DNA of 64,000 bases from Euryarchaeota archaeon UBA171 (GCA_002497295.1 DANO01000039.1:13547-77546), one strand, 5' to 3'. Shown: positions 42,318-51,382, counted from the stretch's first letter. Notes: generated by a model not told the origin, from the letters alone. A program made the numbers and translations.

Positions 42318-43145
42318 TCAGTCTAGATTGACCGTATCTTCTTCTTTCTCAGAGAGAAGTCCTCTCTTCTCTGCATAGTCGCTTAGTTGGTCAAGTCTCT
42401 TCAACCATCCTTTGGAGCTTCCAGTCTTGGTAGATCGGACGAGCCAGACGCCACCGAATACCCTCTCCCAGAGACCTCTCTTTGCCATCGAGAAACGGGT
42501 TAATAGCCAATCAAAAAAGAGCGGCAGTGAAAGTAGAAGTCCTATCACCCTGAATATGGCTGATCCCGTTGATTCGCCTAGGGGCGATGAGAGGTCTGAG
42601 AGCATTGTTAGTGCTGTGACTAGGCCGATTAGTGCGAAAGGGAAGTTCAGCCCTTTGAGGAATGTGTAAGCCCATGATGCATTGTTGCCGCTGGATGTGA
42701 CAAACTTGGTCCGAGAGACTATGTTTCCAACGGTTCTGTTGAATCTAGATGGCAAGAATCCTACATTACCCAAGTAAAGAAGCATCCCGCCTATGATGAT
42801 GTAAGTCGCATCAAAATTTAATCCCCATGCGAATACACCGACTACGGGAAACATCCACCCATACCCCACGAGTACATCAATGAACCTTCTAAAGGCCATC
42901 TGACCACTGGTTGGGGACTCGAAGCCATCTGGAAACGAAGGTAACTCGGAGGGTTCAGGCTTTGTCTTGCTCTCTTTCTTCTCGCGACGTCTTGAAAATC
43001 GAGATTCTTTTTTTGCTTTCTCAACCTTCACAGGAGGTTTTGCAGGGGTCTTCACAATAGGCTTTGAAGGAGCCTTCTCTGGGGCCTTTTTCTTAGTATT
43101 CTCTTTAGGAGTTTTTCCAGATTCGGCCTTCTCTAGCAATCCCAT
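42318..43145 (-). CDS. Membrane protein with Lys/Pro-rich N-terminus, unknown
   Basis: 275 aa. The first 75 residues are Lys/Pro/Ala-rich and probably disordered in the cytoplasm. Four or more membrane segments follow (VGYGWMFPVVGVFAWGLNF, ATYIIIGGMLLYLGNVGF, FPFALIGLVTALTML, IFRVIGLLLSLPLFFDWL). No family recognised. It lies 9 bp downstream of the EF-hand gene on the same strand. Confidence 0.7.
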   Translation of the reverse strand: MGLLEKAESGKTPKENTKKKAPEKAPSKPIVKTPAKPPVKVEKAKKESRFSRRREKKESKTKPEPSELPSFPDGFESPTSGQMAFRRFIDVLVGYGWMFPVVGVFAWGLNFDATYIIIGGMLLYLGNVGFLPSRFNRTVGNIVSRTKFVTSSGNNASWAYTFLKGLNFPFALIGLVTALTMLSDLSSPLGESTGSAIFRVIGLLLSLPLFFDWLLTRFSMAKRGLWERVFGGVWLVRSTKTGSSKGWLKRLDQLSDYAEKRGLLSEKEEDTVNLD

Positions 43146-43154
43146 CTCGAACCC

Positions 43155-44117
43155 TCACTGAAGCGCCTCGCCCATAGTCTTGTAGTGTTCAAAGTCCTCT
43201 GATTGGGTAAAACTTTCAATTTCAGAGGCAGGCAGATCGCCCAAAACTTCGTTGATAAGTGCAAAGAAGTCTCTTCTCTCATCTTCAGGAGTGTGGTGTG
43301 GATCTGTTCCAACACGCTTGTATAACTCGTATGCATCTGATTCAGTAAAGGATTCAATGAATTTAGAACTTTGATTCCCTAGAAGCGTATCTACTATGCT
43401 GAAGAGCCTCGCGAAGTCGTCATTCGCTTGCTTTAGTCTTGTTATGGCTGCCGCAAACTCATCGAATTCCATTGTTCCGCTATCATCAACATCAGCAGTT
43501 TGGAAGAAATCAACCAACTCGTCCTCTTCAAATGATGATAACATTTCAGCGCTTATACCCGTTGCGTCTGATACTTTCTGAATGAATGCTGGTTCATCCA
43601 TGGAGTGAATGAATTCATCAAGCGTGAGATGGTCCGTGTCCTTGGGCTTCTCAATAAGCTGTACTTTGGGAGCAATATCCCTCACAACCTGTTGTTGCTC
43701 CTTCCTCATGACTATGATCTCCCTGTCCAATTCTGTTCCAAACCTATCAGAGAATCTATTGATCAATGATCCTCTATCTCCCTTTGCGATTCTGTCTATG
43801 TGGCCATACATCCCATCAAGACCTTCGGAGCCTATGTTGGCAGCTTTCCTGGCACTCCATAGCGACTCTAGGTCTTCTTCTGCTGGATCTTTGTTTTTGT
43901 CAGGCCATTCATGATCATACTCTCCCAATTCAGGTGTTGTGACCGTTCCCCTGCCGCCTCCAATGGGTACAAGGCTGTCAAAGTCCTCATTGGGGAGGTT
44001 TTGAGGTGGGGGAGGGGGCACAATAGGATTACCCTGAGAATCCATCGGAGGAGGCGGCGGGGGCGGAGGGGTAGGAGGTAATTTCCCCTTCTTCTTACGT
44101 CTCGGGATTAGGCCCAT
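43155..44117 (-). CDS. EF-hand protein with polyproline N-terminus and C-terminal repeat
   Basis: 320 aa. The N-terminus has eight consecutive prolines (about residues 17-24) and a second run of five. A canonical EF-hand loop, DVDDSGTMEFDE (about residues 205-216), has acidic or oxygen ligands at 1, 3, 5 and 12. The C-terminal part contains two copies of a motif: FIESFTESDAYELYKRVG and EIESFTQSEDFEHYKTMG, each after a LLGN/VLGD turn. No membrane segment or signal peptide is seen, so it is probably cytoplasmic. The family is not known to me. It sits between priS and a membrane protein gene on one strand. Confidence 0.75.
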   Translation of the reverse strand: MGLIPRRKKKGKLPPTPPPPPPPPMDSQGNPIVPPPPPQNLPNEDFDSLVPIGGGRGTVTTPELGEYDHEWPDKNKDPAEEDLESLWSARKAANIGSEGLDGMYGHIDRIAKGDRGSLINRFSDRFGTELDREIIVMRKEQQQVVRDIAPKVQLIEKPKDTDHLTLDEFIHSMDEPAFIQKVSDATGISAEMLSSFEEDELVDFFQTADVDDSGTMEFDEFAAAITRLKQANDDFARLFSIVDTLLGNQSSKFIESFTESDAYELYKRVGTDPHHTPEDERRDFFALINEVLGDLPASEIESFTQSEDFEHYKTMGEALQ

Positions 44118-44179
44118 GGCATGGCCTGAGTCAATTCCGTGTTTCAACGTTCGCCGAATGTGTAGCTATTGTGAGCTAT

Positions 44180-45361
44180 TCAAGAAGGTACTAGCTCAGC
44201 CCAGCCTTTGAGCTGCAAAAACATAGCCATACCCTCATCAACGACATACTCGCTTCCTGAATTCCCATCTATCTCCCTATCGGATATTATGGCTCTAACA
44301 TCATCGATTAAGAGGCGAATTTTGGTATTCTCGCTCCCTCCAAAAACAATAGCCTCCTTCAATGGGTCAAATGGTTTAGAGCCGTCTGGATCCAATCTTT
44401 CGAAGGGTATCTCAGTAACCCTGAGGCCTGATTTGCCATGGAGGCTCCCGAGATGGCGTATTACTCTCTTAACATCAACCGTAACATTCTCGTCCGTTTC
44501 GCCGCCTATTACCGATACCGTTGAGTTGGCATGTACGAGTGCCCAGAATAGGCTTGTTCCAGATTCTCCGAACACCTTGAGGGACCTATCTCGTTTCAGT
44601 CTTGAGACGTGGTCTTTGCTGGAGGCTTTCTCAATAAGATCCAGCATTTTGGGCCGACTGACGGGATGGTTCTGACCTCTTGCTTGTTCAATCAGTGTAT
44701 TGACACTTAGGGAACCCTTTGATCCAGTTGCCGCTTCTGAAAGCATATTTGAAATTCTTTCCACACCGTCATCCAGTCTTCTGGACCAGCCCGAGTCTTC
44801 CCTTTGAGATGATGATACCTCCAGCCCCACACCTCGAATATATGTCACAATCTCCCTTCTTGCATTTGAGTCCAGATGGAATAGAGACGGGTCCCTTAGA
44901 TGAATATGGAAACCCCTATGTCCTGAGAAAGTAAATTGAGCATAATCTCTGTTGAATCCGAATTCCGGCTCCAGGAAGTCGTTCCAGAGTGACCACGCCT
45001 GATCTTGTATGGCAGATATAAGGTTGGGGAAATCGGTGGGATTGATGCCGTGTAAATGATCGCCGTCTAGATCGAAGATGAGGTCAGCGCCCCTCCATCC
45101 CTTATCGGACATTGTTCTCTGAGAGGGATCATCGTAGTAAGCCGTAGAATGGAAGCATGAATGCGGGAATCTTTGACATAGATAAGAGTGGAGCGCTCCT
45201 GCATCCGTAAATGAGCGATGACGGTCGGTTGGCCTATCGCCCCACGGCATGAACATCCACTCCCGACGTCTGAGGCGCGGAGGCAGCCAGATTTCGCTAG
45301 GTTCCATGGACCTGTAGAAGTCAGCGAACCTCGAACCTATACGACTCCAACCCTTCGCCAC
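44180..45361 (-). CDS. priS: DNA primase small (catalytic) subunit
   Basis: Archaeal/eukaryotic-type primase. 393 aa with WMFMPWGDRPTDRHRSF, the catalytic LIFDLDGDHL (DxD, about residues 94-103), QFTFSGHRGFHIHL (SGxxGxHxH, about residues 142-155), and the late VIRHLGSLHGKSGLRV (third catalytic region). Fine match to PriS apart from short insertions. The large subunit PriL is not in the window. Confidence 0.93.
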   Translation of the reverse strand: MAKGWSRIGSRFADFYRSMEPSEIWLPPRLRRREWMFMPWGDRPTDRHRSFTDAGALHSYLCQRFPHSCFHSTAYYDDPSQRTMSDKGWRGADLIFDLDGDHLHGINPTDFPNLISAIQDQAWSLWNDFLEPEFGFNRDYAQFTFSGHRGFHIHLRDPSLFHLDSNARREIVTYIRGVGLEVSSSQREDSGWSRRLDDGVERISNMLSEAATGSKGSLSVNTLIEQARGQNHPVSRPKMLDLIEKASSKDHVSRLKRDRSLKVFGESGTSLFWALVHANSTVSVIGGETDENVTVDVKRVIRHLGSLHGKSGLRVTEIPFERLDPDGSKPFDPLKEAIVFGGSENTKIRLLIDDVRAIISDREIDGNSGSEYVVDEGMAMFLQLKGWAELVPS

Positions 45362-45397
45362 GTCGAAGCGATTGAAAGGAAGACCTTCAAGATGGTG

Positions 45398-45592
45398 TCA
45401 TTCCATCCTCAGGCCTGGGACCGTTTTTGGCTCTGTGGAGGGCTCCGCTCCAGTCAGTTCCAGATAGGCCTCGTACGACAGATACTCGCCGTCATGAACT
45501 ATCGCCTCTGAGAATTTCAAGGGCTTTCCGGTCTGGGCGCACTTTGGGCCTAGTTGACCAGTAGCGGTAGATAGCTTCTCAGCATCGGGCAT
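45398..45592 (-). CDS. Small protein of unknown function
   Basis: 64 aa from ATG 45592 (MPDAEKLSTATGQLGPKC). An in-frame reading continues to 45676, but it runs through a TATA element at 45654-45659, so the shorter form or GTG 45610 is more likely. KCAQTGKPLKFSEAIVH and GEYLSYEAYLELTG look like a compact fold, with a single cysteine. I do not recognise a family. It is divergent from mqnD and upstream of priS on the same strand. Confidence 0.5.
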   Translation of the reverse strand: MPDAEKLSTATGQLGPKCAQTGKPLKFSEAIVHDGEYLSYEAYLELTGAEPSTEPKTVPGLRME

Positions 45593-45653
45593 GTATTGCC
45601 CAACGAGCACAGATACTTCATGGTGGCGATTGTCACGGAGTCTGCCAAGGCAA

Positions 45654-45659
45654 TTTATA
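45654..45659. promoter_or_regulatory. TATA element for leaderless mqnD, possibly shared
   Basis: TTTATA (TATAAA on the other strand) is centred 25-26 nt before the mqnD ATG at 45682. On the minus strand it would start transcription near 45630, ahead of the small divergent gene. Confidence 0.55.
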
Positions 45660-45681
45660 CAACCTAAGCAGCCCACGTGCT

Positions 45682-46539
45682 ATGACGACTCATTACAGCA
45701 TAGGCCATTCACCAGATCCAGATGATGCATTCATGTTCTATGCCATGACTGAGTCATTGATAGATACGGGTGACAGGCGATACGAGCACGCCCTCGTAGA
45801 CATACAGACGCTCAATCAACAAGCTCTTGATGGTGCGCATGATGTAAGTGCTGTCTCGATACACTCCTACCCGACAATTTCCAATAACTACTCATTGATG
45901 AATTGCGGAGCTTCGATGGGAGAAGGATATGGACCGATGATAATATCTACTACACAATCTTCAGTTGAAGAGGCCTCTGAATCTACGATTGCAATTCCAG
46001 GACTAGGCACTTCTGCTTATCTAGCATTGAGGCTCGCCTTAGGTGACGTGAATGTAGAAGTTATGCCATTCGATGAAATTCTTCCCTCAGTGGCATCTGG
46101 AAAATCAACTCATGGCTTGATTATTCACGAAGGGCAATTGACTTGGAAAGATGAAGGGGTTCACCTGGTGCTAGATCTGGGCGTATGGTGGAATGAAAAA
46201 ACAGGTCTTCCACTACCACTGGGGGGGAATGTAGTGCTAAAATCTCATGGTCCAGAAATGTGCGAGCATATCGCCACTGACGTGAGGCACTCCATAGAGC
46301 ATGCTATATCTAATCCTGAATCTGCACTGTCATTTGCTAAAAAATGGGGCAGGGGGATATCGGATGAAACTAACGAAAAATTCGTTGGGATGTATGTTAA
46401 TCAACGAACTATCGATTACGGGGACGACGGGAGGGAGGCTGTGATGAGATTCTTAGAAGAAGGGCAATCAATCGGGTTGGTTGACTCGAACTTTGACCCT
46501 CGAGCCATCGATTTCATAGGCAGGACGCATGGTCGATAA
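45682..46539 (+). CDS. mqnD: 1,4-dihydroxy-6-naphthoate synthase MqnD
   Basis: Futalosine pathway of menaquinone synthesis; cleaves cyclic dehypoxanthine futalosine. 285 aa. IGHSPDPDDAFMFYAM at the N-terminus is diagnostic (MqnD has SPDPDDxFMFYA), followed by DIQTLNQQAL, AVSIHSYPTI, GASMGEGYGP, IAIPGLGTSAYL and LGVWWNEKTGLPLPLGGNV. A leaderless start is supported by the TATA element. Confidence 0.95.
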   Translation: MTTHYSIGHSPDPDDAFMFYAMTESLIDTGDRRYEHALVDIQTLNQQALDGAHDVSAVSIHSYPTISNNYSLMNCGASMGEGYGPMIISTTQSSVEEASESTIAIPGLGTSAYLALRLALGDVNVEVMPFDEILPSVASGKSTHGLIIHEGQLTWKDEGVHLVLDLGVWWNEKTGLPLPLGGNVVLKSHGPEMCEHIATDVRHSIEHAISNPESALSFAKKWGRGISDETNEKFVGMYVNQRTIDYGDDGREAVMRFLEEGQSIGLVDSNFDPRAIDFIGRTHGR

Positions 46540-46542
46540 AAC

Positions 46543-47022
46543 ATGGATAAGCCAGAGATATCCGAGTTCGATTCTGTTGACCCAGCACCTGCGAGTGAGA
46601 TACTATCAGTGCCAAGCTTGAGACAGACAATTTGTGATGAAAATGAAAGAATGTTTCAAAGAATGAGAGCTCTTTTCGCATTGAGGAATATCGGTGGTGT
46701 TGAGGCTGTCGAAGCTCTTGCCGCCGCCTACTCTTCCAAATCAGCCCTCCTAAAGCACGAGATTGCATATGTGATGGGGCAAATGCAAGACCCTGCAGCA
46801 GTACCACATCTCATCCATCGTCTCGAGGATCAAGATGAAGATCTCATGGTACGTCATGAGGCTGCGGAAGCCCTGGGGGCGATTGGAGATAGAGTCGCTT
46901 TGGCCACGTTAGAGAAATTCGTAGGCGATCCAGAACCTGTTGTCGCAGAGTCCTGTGAAGTTGCAATGGACCTGCTAGAGTACGTCGCATCCAAATCCTT
47001 AGACTACGAAGTAACTGATTGA
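46543..47022 (+). CDS. Half-length deoxyhypusine hydroxylase-like HEAT protein
   Basis: 159 aa of HEAT repeats. RMRALFALRNIGGVEAVEAL, SALLKHEIAYVMGQMQDP and LMVRHEAAEALGAIGD closely follow the wording of eukaryotic deoxyhypusine hydroxylase (DOHH). Two His-Glu pairs, H72-E73 and H105-E106, are 33 residues apart, the same spacing as the metal-binding pairs within each half of human DOHH. The C-terminal VVAESCEVAMDLLEYV is also DOHH-like. Only one half is present, so a homodimer would be needed for a four-pair diiron site. A generic PBS-lyase HEAT protein is the alternative. It follows mqnD by 3 nt. Confidence 0.75.
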   Translation: MDKPEISEFDSVDPAPASEILSVPSLRQTICDENERMFQRMRALFALRNIGGVEAVEALAAAYSSKSALLKHEIAYVMGQMQDPAAVPHLIHRLEDQDEDLMVRHEAAEALGAIGDRVALATLEKFVGDPEPVVAESCEVAMDLLEYVASKSLDYEVTD

Positions 47023-47810
47023 ATACATCCAAGAGCTGCACCGGCATCCATCCCACAAACATCTACAAGGAATCTTGCAAGCCCCTCCACAGACTGGTCA
47101 TCGAGTATGTTGGAAACCTCCGAACGGAAGTACTGGTCCATTCTGCTGGGGGTTAGCCCTATCTTATCGGCAGCGATCCTGACTACTTCTTCCCTCCTAT
47201 TATTGTCATTGATAAAGGCCCGGTAGTTTGAGATTAGCTCTGTCTTAGCTTCCAATATATCTTGATTATTTGATGACTTGTGTGTGGCGAAAATACCGAA
47301 GACCATTGGAAGGCCTGTTGAACGGGTCCATTCCGCTCCAAGATCCAATTGGACCAGAGACGGATGTTCAGAAGCTGCCCTCAATGCTCTGTCCCCTATG
47401 AGAAGAGCCCCGTCACATTGTTGGAGCATGGAACCCAAATCTGGTCCTAGGTCTATTGCACGGGGGTCTAGTCCCCGTTTGTCCAAATACCATCTTAACA
47501 ATCTTTTTGAGGTGGAGGAATCGGTTGGGAATGCTATATCTCTCATGTGATCCGGTGGGCGATCCCCGAACAGAAGTACACTTCCAACATGACCCATCGA
47601 GACAATTCCTAGATCGCCGACTAGACGTAGGATGTCGCTATGCTTCGCGAAATCGGCAGATGGTATAGGGGCCATTAGGCAGTCCCTTCGAAGTACATGC
47701 CCCGTCAACCACGAAGGGGGAGCAGGCAGAATCCGCCATTTTTCTGACAGGTTGTGGTACAAAGGATCGCAGTTTGTAAATGCGACACGCCCTATGGTCC
47801 TGTTCCACAT
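47004..47810 (-). CDS. mqnA: Chorismate dehydratase MqnA
   Basis: First futalosine-pathway enzyme, chorismate to 3-enolpyruvoyl-benzoate. 268 aa. RVAFTNCDPLYHNL at the N-terminus, SADFAKHSD, LLIGDRALRA, DLGAEWTRSTGLPMVFGIFA are typical of MqnA. MqnA and MqnD are distant members of one fold; the N-terminus and LIGDxAL motif decide for MqnA. It overlaps the DOHH-like gene at their 3' ends by 19 bp. Confidence 0.93.
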   Translation of the reverse strand: MWNRTIGRVAFTNCDPLYHNLSEKWRILPAPPSWLTGHVLRRDCLMAPIPSADFAKHSDILRLVGDLGIVSMGHVGSVLLFGDRPPDHMRDIAFPTDSSTSKRLLRWYLDKRGLDPRAIDLGPDLGSMLQQCDGALLIGDRALRAASEHPSLVQLDLGAEWTRSTGLPMVFGIFATHKSSNNQDILEAKTELISNYRAFINDNNRREEVVRIAADKIGLTPSRMDQYFRSEVSNILDDQSVEGLARFLVDVCGMDAGAALGCIQSVTS

Positions 47811-47814
47811 ATTA

Positions 47815-48990
47815 TCACCTCACTACTGGTAGTGCCCTCGGTCCTGAATGGTTTTTCAAAGTGTGTGATCTGAATTTGGTATATGTCGTGTTTCTTTGGA
47901 CAGCCTCTTGTCCCGTGGATTCTATCATGCGTACCAAGCCCTCCAAGCCTGTGTTAAGGGGGGTGCTCGAACCTGCAGAGTGCATGATTTCCTCTTTCTC
48001 AACAGTTCCATCCAGATCATCGGCTCCATTGAGGATCGCTAGAGATGCTAGATCGTCTCCAATGTTCATCCTGTAAGCCTTCAGATGAGGTATATTATCA
48101 AGCATTAATCTGGATATGGAGATAGTTCTGAGGACCTCTTCTGCACTTGGTATCTTTGCCTCTGGTAAACGTGTTTTATCAGGCAGAAAAGGATATGGTA
48201 CAAAGCATTGGAATCCAGAAGTCTCGTCCTGTAATCTCCTAAGCAAATCCAGATGTGTGATTCTGTCTCTAAGCGTTTCAACGGTACCGAACAACATGGT
48301 ACAATTCGTCGGAAGTCCTGCTTCATGAGCTGATCTGTGGATTGAAAGATACTCGAGACTAGATTCTTTACCCCTGCAAATTCTATCTCTGACTGAATCT
48401 ACGAGGATCTCTGCACCTCCACCAGGAATAGCGTCCAAACCTGCATCCATCAAACGAGTCAGAGTTTGAGGTATAGTTATCCCAGTACGTTTGGCGATGT
48501 GTTTGATTTCAACCGCAGTTAGAGATTTGATCGTAATGTGTGGAAATTCTTTCTTCATGGCCCTGTATAGATTTTCATAGTGGTCAATAGTCCATTCAGG
48601 GTGAAGTCCTCCGACTGAATGTACTTCATCGATAGATTCCGAATATGGGCGTACGCGATCCAAATATTCTTCTACTGACAAGTAATACGCATCTTCATGC
48701 TTCGAGCCTTTCCTAAACGCACAGAACCTACAAGCTAGAACGCATATATTGGTAGTATTGACATGTAGGTTTAGATTGAAATGTATCTTTTCTCCGTGCA
48801 TTTTCCTCTTCACTGAATGGGCTAATTCGCCGAGTTGCAATAGGGGCGCATGTTTGTATAGCGACAAGCCCAAATCAAAATCGATTCGACCCCCTTCGGA
48901 AATGATTATCCGGGCGCGAGCCATGGCTTCATTGCCTTCTAAATCACCCATATTGGGTTCCAGCGGCATAGCGCCGCTGTCATTATGCAT
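47815..48990 (-). CDS. mqnE: Aminofutalosine synthase MqnE (radical SAM)
   Basis: Radical SAM enzyme joining 3-enolpyruvoyl-benzoate to adenosyl. 391 aa. NTTNICVLACRFCAF contains C-x3-C-x2-C, followed by EVHSVGGLHPEW, TIKSLTAVEIKHIAKRTG, LDAIPGGGAEIL and FGTVETLRDRITHLDLLRRLQDE, which separate MqnE from MqnC. ATG 48990 (MHNDSGAMPL) is chosen; later ATGs are possible. It precedes mqnA by 4 nt on the same strand. MqnB and MqnC are not in the window. Confidence 0.93.
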   Translation of the reverse strand: MHNDSGAMPLEPNMGDLEGNEAMARARIIISEGGRIDFDLGLSLYKHAPLLQLGELAHSVKRKMHGEKIHFNLNLHVNTTNICVLACRFCAFRKGSKHEDAYYLSVEEYLDRVRPYSESIDEVHSVGGLHPEWTIDHYENLYRAMKKEFPHITIKSLTAVEIKHIAKRTGITIPQTLTRLMDAGLDAIPGGGAEILVDSVRDRICRGKESSLEYLSIHRSAHEAGLPTNCTMLFGTVETLRDRITHLDLLRRLQDETSGFQCFVPYPFLPDKTRLPEAKIPSAEEVLRTISISRLMLDNIPHLKAYRMNIGDDLASLAILNGADDLDGTVEKEEIMHSAGSSTPLNTGLEGLVRMIESTGQEAVQRNTTYTKFRSHTLKNHSGPRALPVVR

Positions 48991-49060
48991 GGTATTCCTC
49001 TCTAGACCCCTATCTATAACTGAATGGCTAACTCCATAGCAACCAAAACGATAGGTAACC

Positions 49061-49067
49061 AATAAAG
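49061..49067 (+). promoter_or_regulatory. TATA-like element for leaderless transketolase genes
   Basis: AATAAAG is centred 26 nt before the ATG at 49090. Confidence 0.45.
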
Positions 49068-49089
49068 ACTGATAGAATCACGTGAGTAC

Positions 49090-49905
49090 ATGCAGAGTGA
49101 CGCCATAGAGGAATTGAATGAGTCTGCATTAAGGTGTAGAAGGAGGATTGTCGAAATGGTATACAAGGCCCAATCCGGCCATCCGGGCGGCTCCTTATCT
49201 TGTATAGACATCCTTGTGGGCCTATACAGAGGCGTTATGCGATTTGACCCAGAGAAACCCAGCTGGGGCGATCGTGATAGATTTATCATGAGCAAAGGGC
49301 ATGCTAGTCCTGCAGTATACTCGATACTGAGAGATGTAGGAGTTCTTGAGGATTCAGATCTAGATGGTTTCAGATCACTTGGATCTGTATGTCAGGGCCA
49401 TGTTGACAGGAAGTGGACAGAAGGGGTCGACTTCTCCGCAGGCAGTCTGGGCATGGGGCTTTCATTTGGACTTGGATCGGCACTTGCAGCCAGACTCGAT
49501 GTATCTGATAGGCATGCATGGGTATTGTTAGGGGATGGCGAGATACAAGAAGGCCAGATATGGGAGGCGGCTATGGCCGCATCTCATCTTGAGGTGACTA
49601 ATCTCACTGCGATAATCGATAGGAATAGAATCCAGAATGATAATTTCGTAGAAGATCAGATGAGAGTCGGGGACGTAGCCTCAAAATTCCGCTCGTTTGG
49701 ATGGAATGTTATCGAAATTGATGGGCACGATATGAAGGAGATTGTTAATGCTCTTTCTGAGGCGAAGGCGAGTGTCGGGCCTACTGCTATTGTGGCAGCG
49801 ACAGTAAAGGGGAAGGGAGTCTCCTTCATGGAAGATAATCCCGCTTTCCACGGAGCTGCTCCAAATGAAGATCAGTATGCTGAGGCAATGGAGGAATTGT
49901 CATGA
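49090..49905 (+). CDS. tktN: Transketolase, N-terminal (thiamine diphosphate) subunit
   Basis: 271 aa. AQSGHPGGSLSCIDILVGLY, DRFIMSKGHASPAVYS, AGSLGMGLSFGLGSALAARL and the ThDP motif LGDGEIQEGQIWEAAMAASH (GDG-x-N-type) are typical. In many archaea transketolase is split into two genes, as here. It overlaps the C-terminal subunit gene by 4 bp (ATGA). Confidence 0.95.
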   Translation: MQSDAIEELNESALRCRRRIVEMVYKAQSGHPGGSLSCIDILVGLYRGVMRFDPEKPSWGDRDRFIMSKGHASPAVYSILRDVGVLEDSDLDGFRSLGSVCQGHVDRKWTEGVDFSAGSLGMGLSFGLGSALAARLDVSDRHAWVLLGDGEIQEGQIWEAAMAASHLEVTNLTAIIDRNRIQNDNFVEDQMRVGDVASKFRSFGWNVIEIDGHDMKEIVNALSEAKASVGPTAIVAATVKGKGVSFMEDNPAFHGAAPNEDQYAEAMEELS

Positions 49906-50855
49906 CCGGAATATCGGAGCCAGGAGCGTCAAGAGATGGATATGGCGATGCATTACTTGATTTATCCTCTGATAAGAGAGTTGTAGTTCTAGAGGCGGAC
50001 CTTGGAAAGTCCACCAAATCCTGCCACTTCAGAGCGCAGTATCCGGACAGAACGTTCTGTCTTGGCATAGCTGAACAGAATATGGCACTTGTCGGAGCGG
50101 GTCTTGCAGAAGCCGGCAAGATCCCCTTCGCGAGTACTTTCGCGATATTCTCCGAACGAGCCTTTGAGCAGTTTAGAAACGGTATAGCTAGGACAGGGCT
50201 CGTTGTGCATCTCTGCGGTAGTCACGGTGGTATGCATACTGGGCAAGATGGAAGCAGTGCTCAGTCTACTGAAGATCTTGGCATCTTCAGGACCCTTCCG
50301 GGAATGACTGTGATGCATCCATGTGACAGAAACTCGGCACGATCCTTGACCCGCAATCTCCTCAGTCATGATTACCCATCTTACACCAGAACTGCCCGTA
50401 ATAAAACTAGAGAAATATATTCCGAGGCAGAGGCAGATAATTTGGAGATAGGTGTCGCATCTGAGTTGAGGGCTGGCGAAGATGCGACGATAATCGCATG
50501 TGGCGTAATGGTGGAGCGATCGCTGGATGCTGCAGAAGAGCTCTCAAATCACGGCATAGAGGCACGAGTAATTGATATGCATACCTTAAAGCCGATCGAT
50601 AAAGATGCGATTCTCAAAGCAGCAAAGACCGGGGCTATAGTAACCGCAGAAGACCATTCAGTTATCGGCGGACTCGGTTCTGCAGTTGCTGAAATACTAT
50701 CAGAGGAATGTCCAACAAGGATGAAAATGGTCGGAGTTAGAGATAAATTCGGTGAAAGCGGATCTCCAGAGGAAATCATGAATAAGATGGGGCTGACTTC
50801 CGAGAATATAGTTCAAAGAGTGATGGAATTAGTACAAAAACCTGGGCGTACTTGA
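49902..50855 (+). CDS. tktC: Transketolase, C-terminal subunit
   Basis: 317 aa. LEADLGKSTK, FCLGIAEQNMALVGAGLAEAG (ThDP-activating Glu), STFAIFSERAFEQFRN, HGGMHTGQDGSSAQSTEDLG, MTVMHPCD and the C-terminal TAEDHSVIGGLGSAVAE are family marks. Together with the preceding gene it forms a complete transketolase for pentose phosphate interconversion, needed for ribose and aromatic precursors. Confidence 0.95.
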   Translation: MTGISEPGASRDGYGDALLDLSSDKRVVVLEADLGKSTKSCHFRAQYPDRTFCLGIAEQNMALVGAGLAEAGKIPFASTFAIFSERAFEQFRNGIARTGLVVHLCGSHGGMHTGQDGSSAQSTEDLGIFRTLPGMTVMHPCDRNSARSLTRNLLSHDYPSYTRTARNKTREIYSEAEADNLEIGVASELRAGEDATIIACGVMVERSLDAAEELSNHGIEARVIDMHTLKPIDKDAILKAAKTGAIVTAEDHSVIGGLGSAVAEILSEECPTRMKMVGVRDKFGESGSPEEIMNKMGLTSENIVQRVMELVQKPGRT

Positions 50856-50881
50856 TGTAGGCGTTCGTATCCGAATCACTC

Positions 50882-51382
50882 ATGGTTGACGAGTCCGTAC
50901 TAAGAGATCTGCTCGACGGGAAGATATCTCCTGAGGAGGTCGATGACCCAAATATTGTAAGTCTCATAGAGCGAATATACGGTGCAGAAGCACTTGAAAA
51001 GCTTGGATTGAGACAGAAAGATTTGGCTCCTAGGAGTTTTTCTGAACCTATTCCCAAGGAGGTTGATTCCCCAGAGTCCGATATCGCGAAAATTGAAACT
51101 ATTCAAGACGAAGGGGGGCGATGGGGTCCGAGATGGACGATTCTCATATTGGGGATTCTGACAACTGGACTTTTCGTGTTCAACGTCTATGCAGGCGTTG
51201 GAACCGTGGTTGACCTTTGTGAATCTGACTCCTGCGGGGAAACCTACACGCTTGGACATGCTCCGGACCTTGAATCTTCAGACAGTTGGAGAGAGCCCGG
51301 GACACTGACAAATGAGGATATCATTGCCATAAGTGCCACCTCCATAATCGCAGTAGTTGGTCTGACTGGAAGGTACCGATAG
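50882..51382 (+). CDS. Membrane protein with acidic N-terminus, unknown
   Basis: 166 aa. The first 80 residues are acidic and soluble (LLDGKISPEEVDDPNIVSLI). A membrane segment (WTILILGILTTGLFVFNVYAG) is followed by a short loop with two cysteines (LCESDSCGE) and a second hydrophobic segment (IIAISATSIIAVVGLTG). No family recognised. Confidence 0.68.
   Translation: MVDESVLRDLLDGKISPEEVDDPNIVSLIERIYGAEALEKLGLRQKDLAPRSFSEPIPKEVDSPESDIAKIETIQDEGGRWGPRWTILILGILTTGLFVFNVYAGVGTVVDLCESDSCGETYTLGHAPDLESSDSWREPGTLTNEDIIAISATSIIAVVGLTGRYR

Noticed and set aside
48961..48979. Perfect 7-bp inverted repeat CAGCGGC/GCCGCTG
   Set aside because: It lies in the early codons of mqnE. It could be leader structure if a later ATG is used, but nothing else supports regulation.
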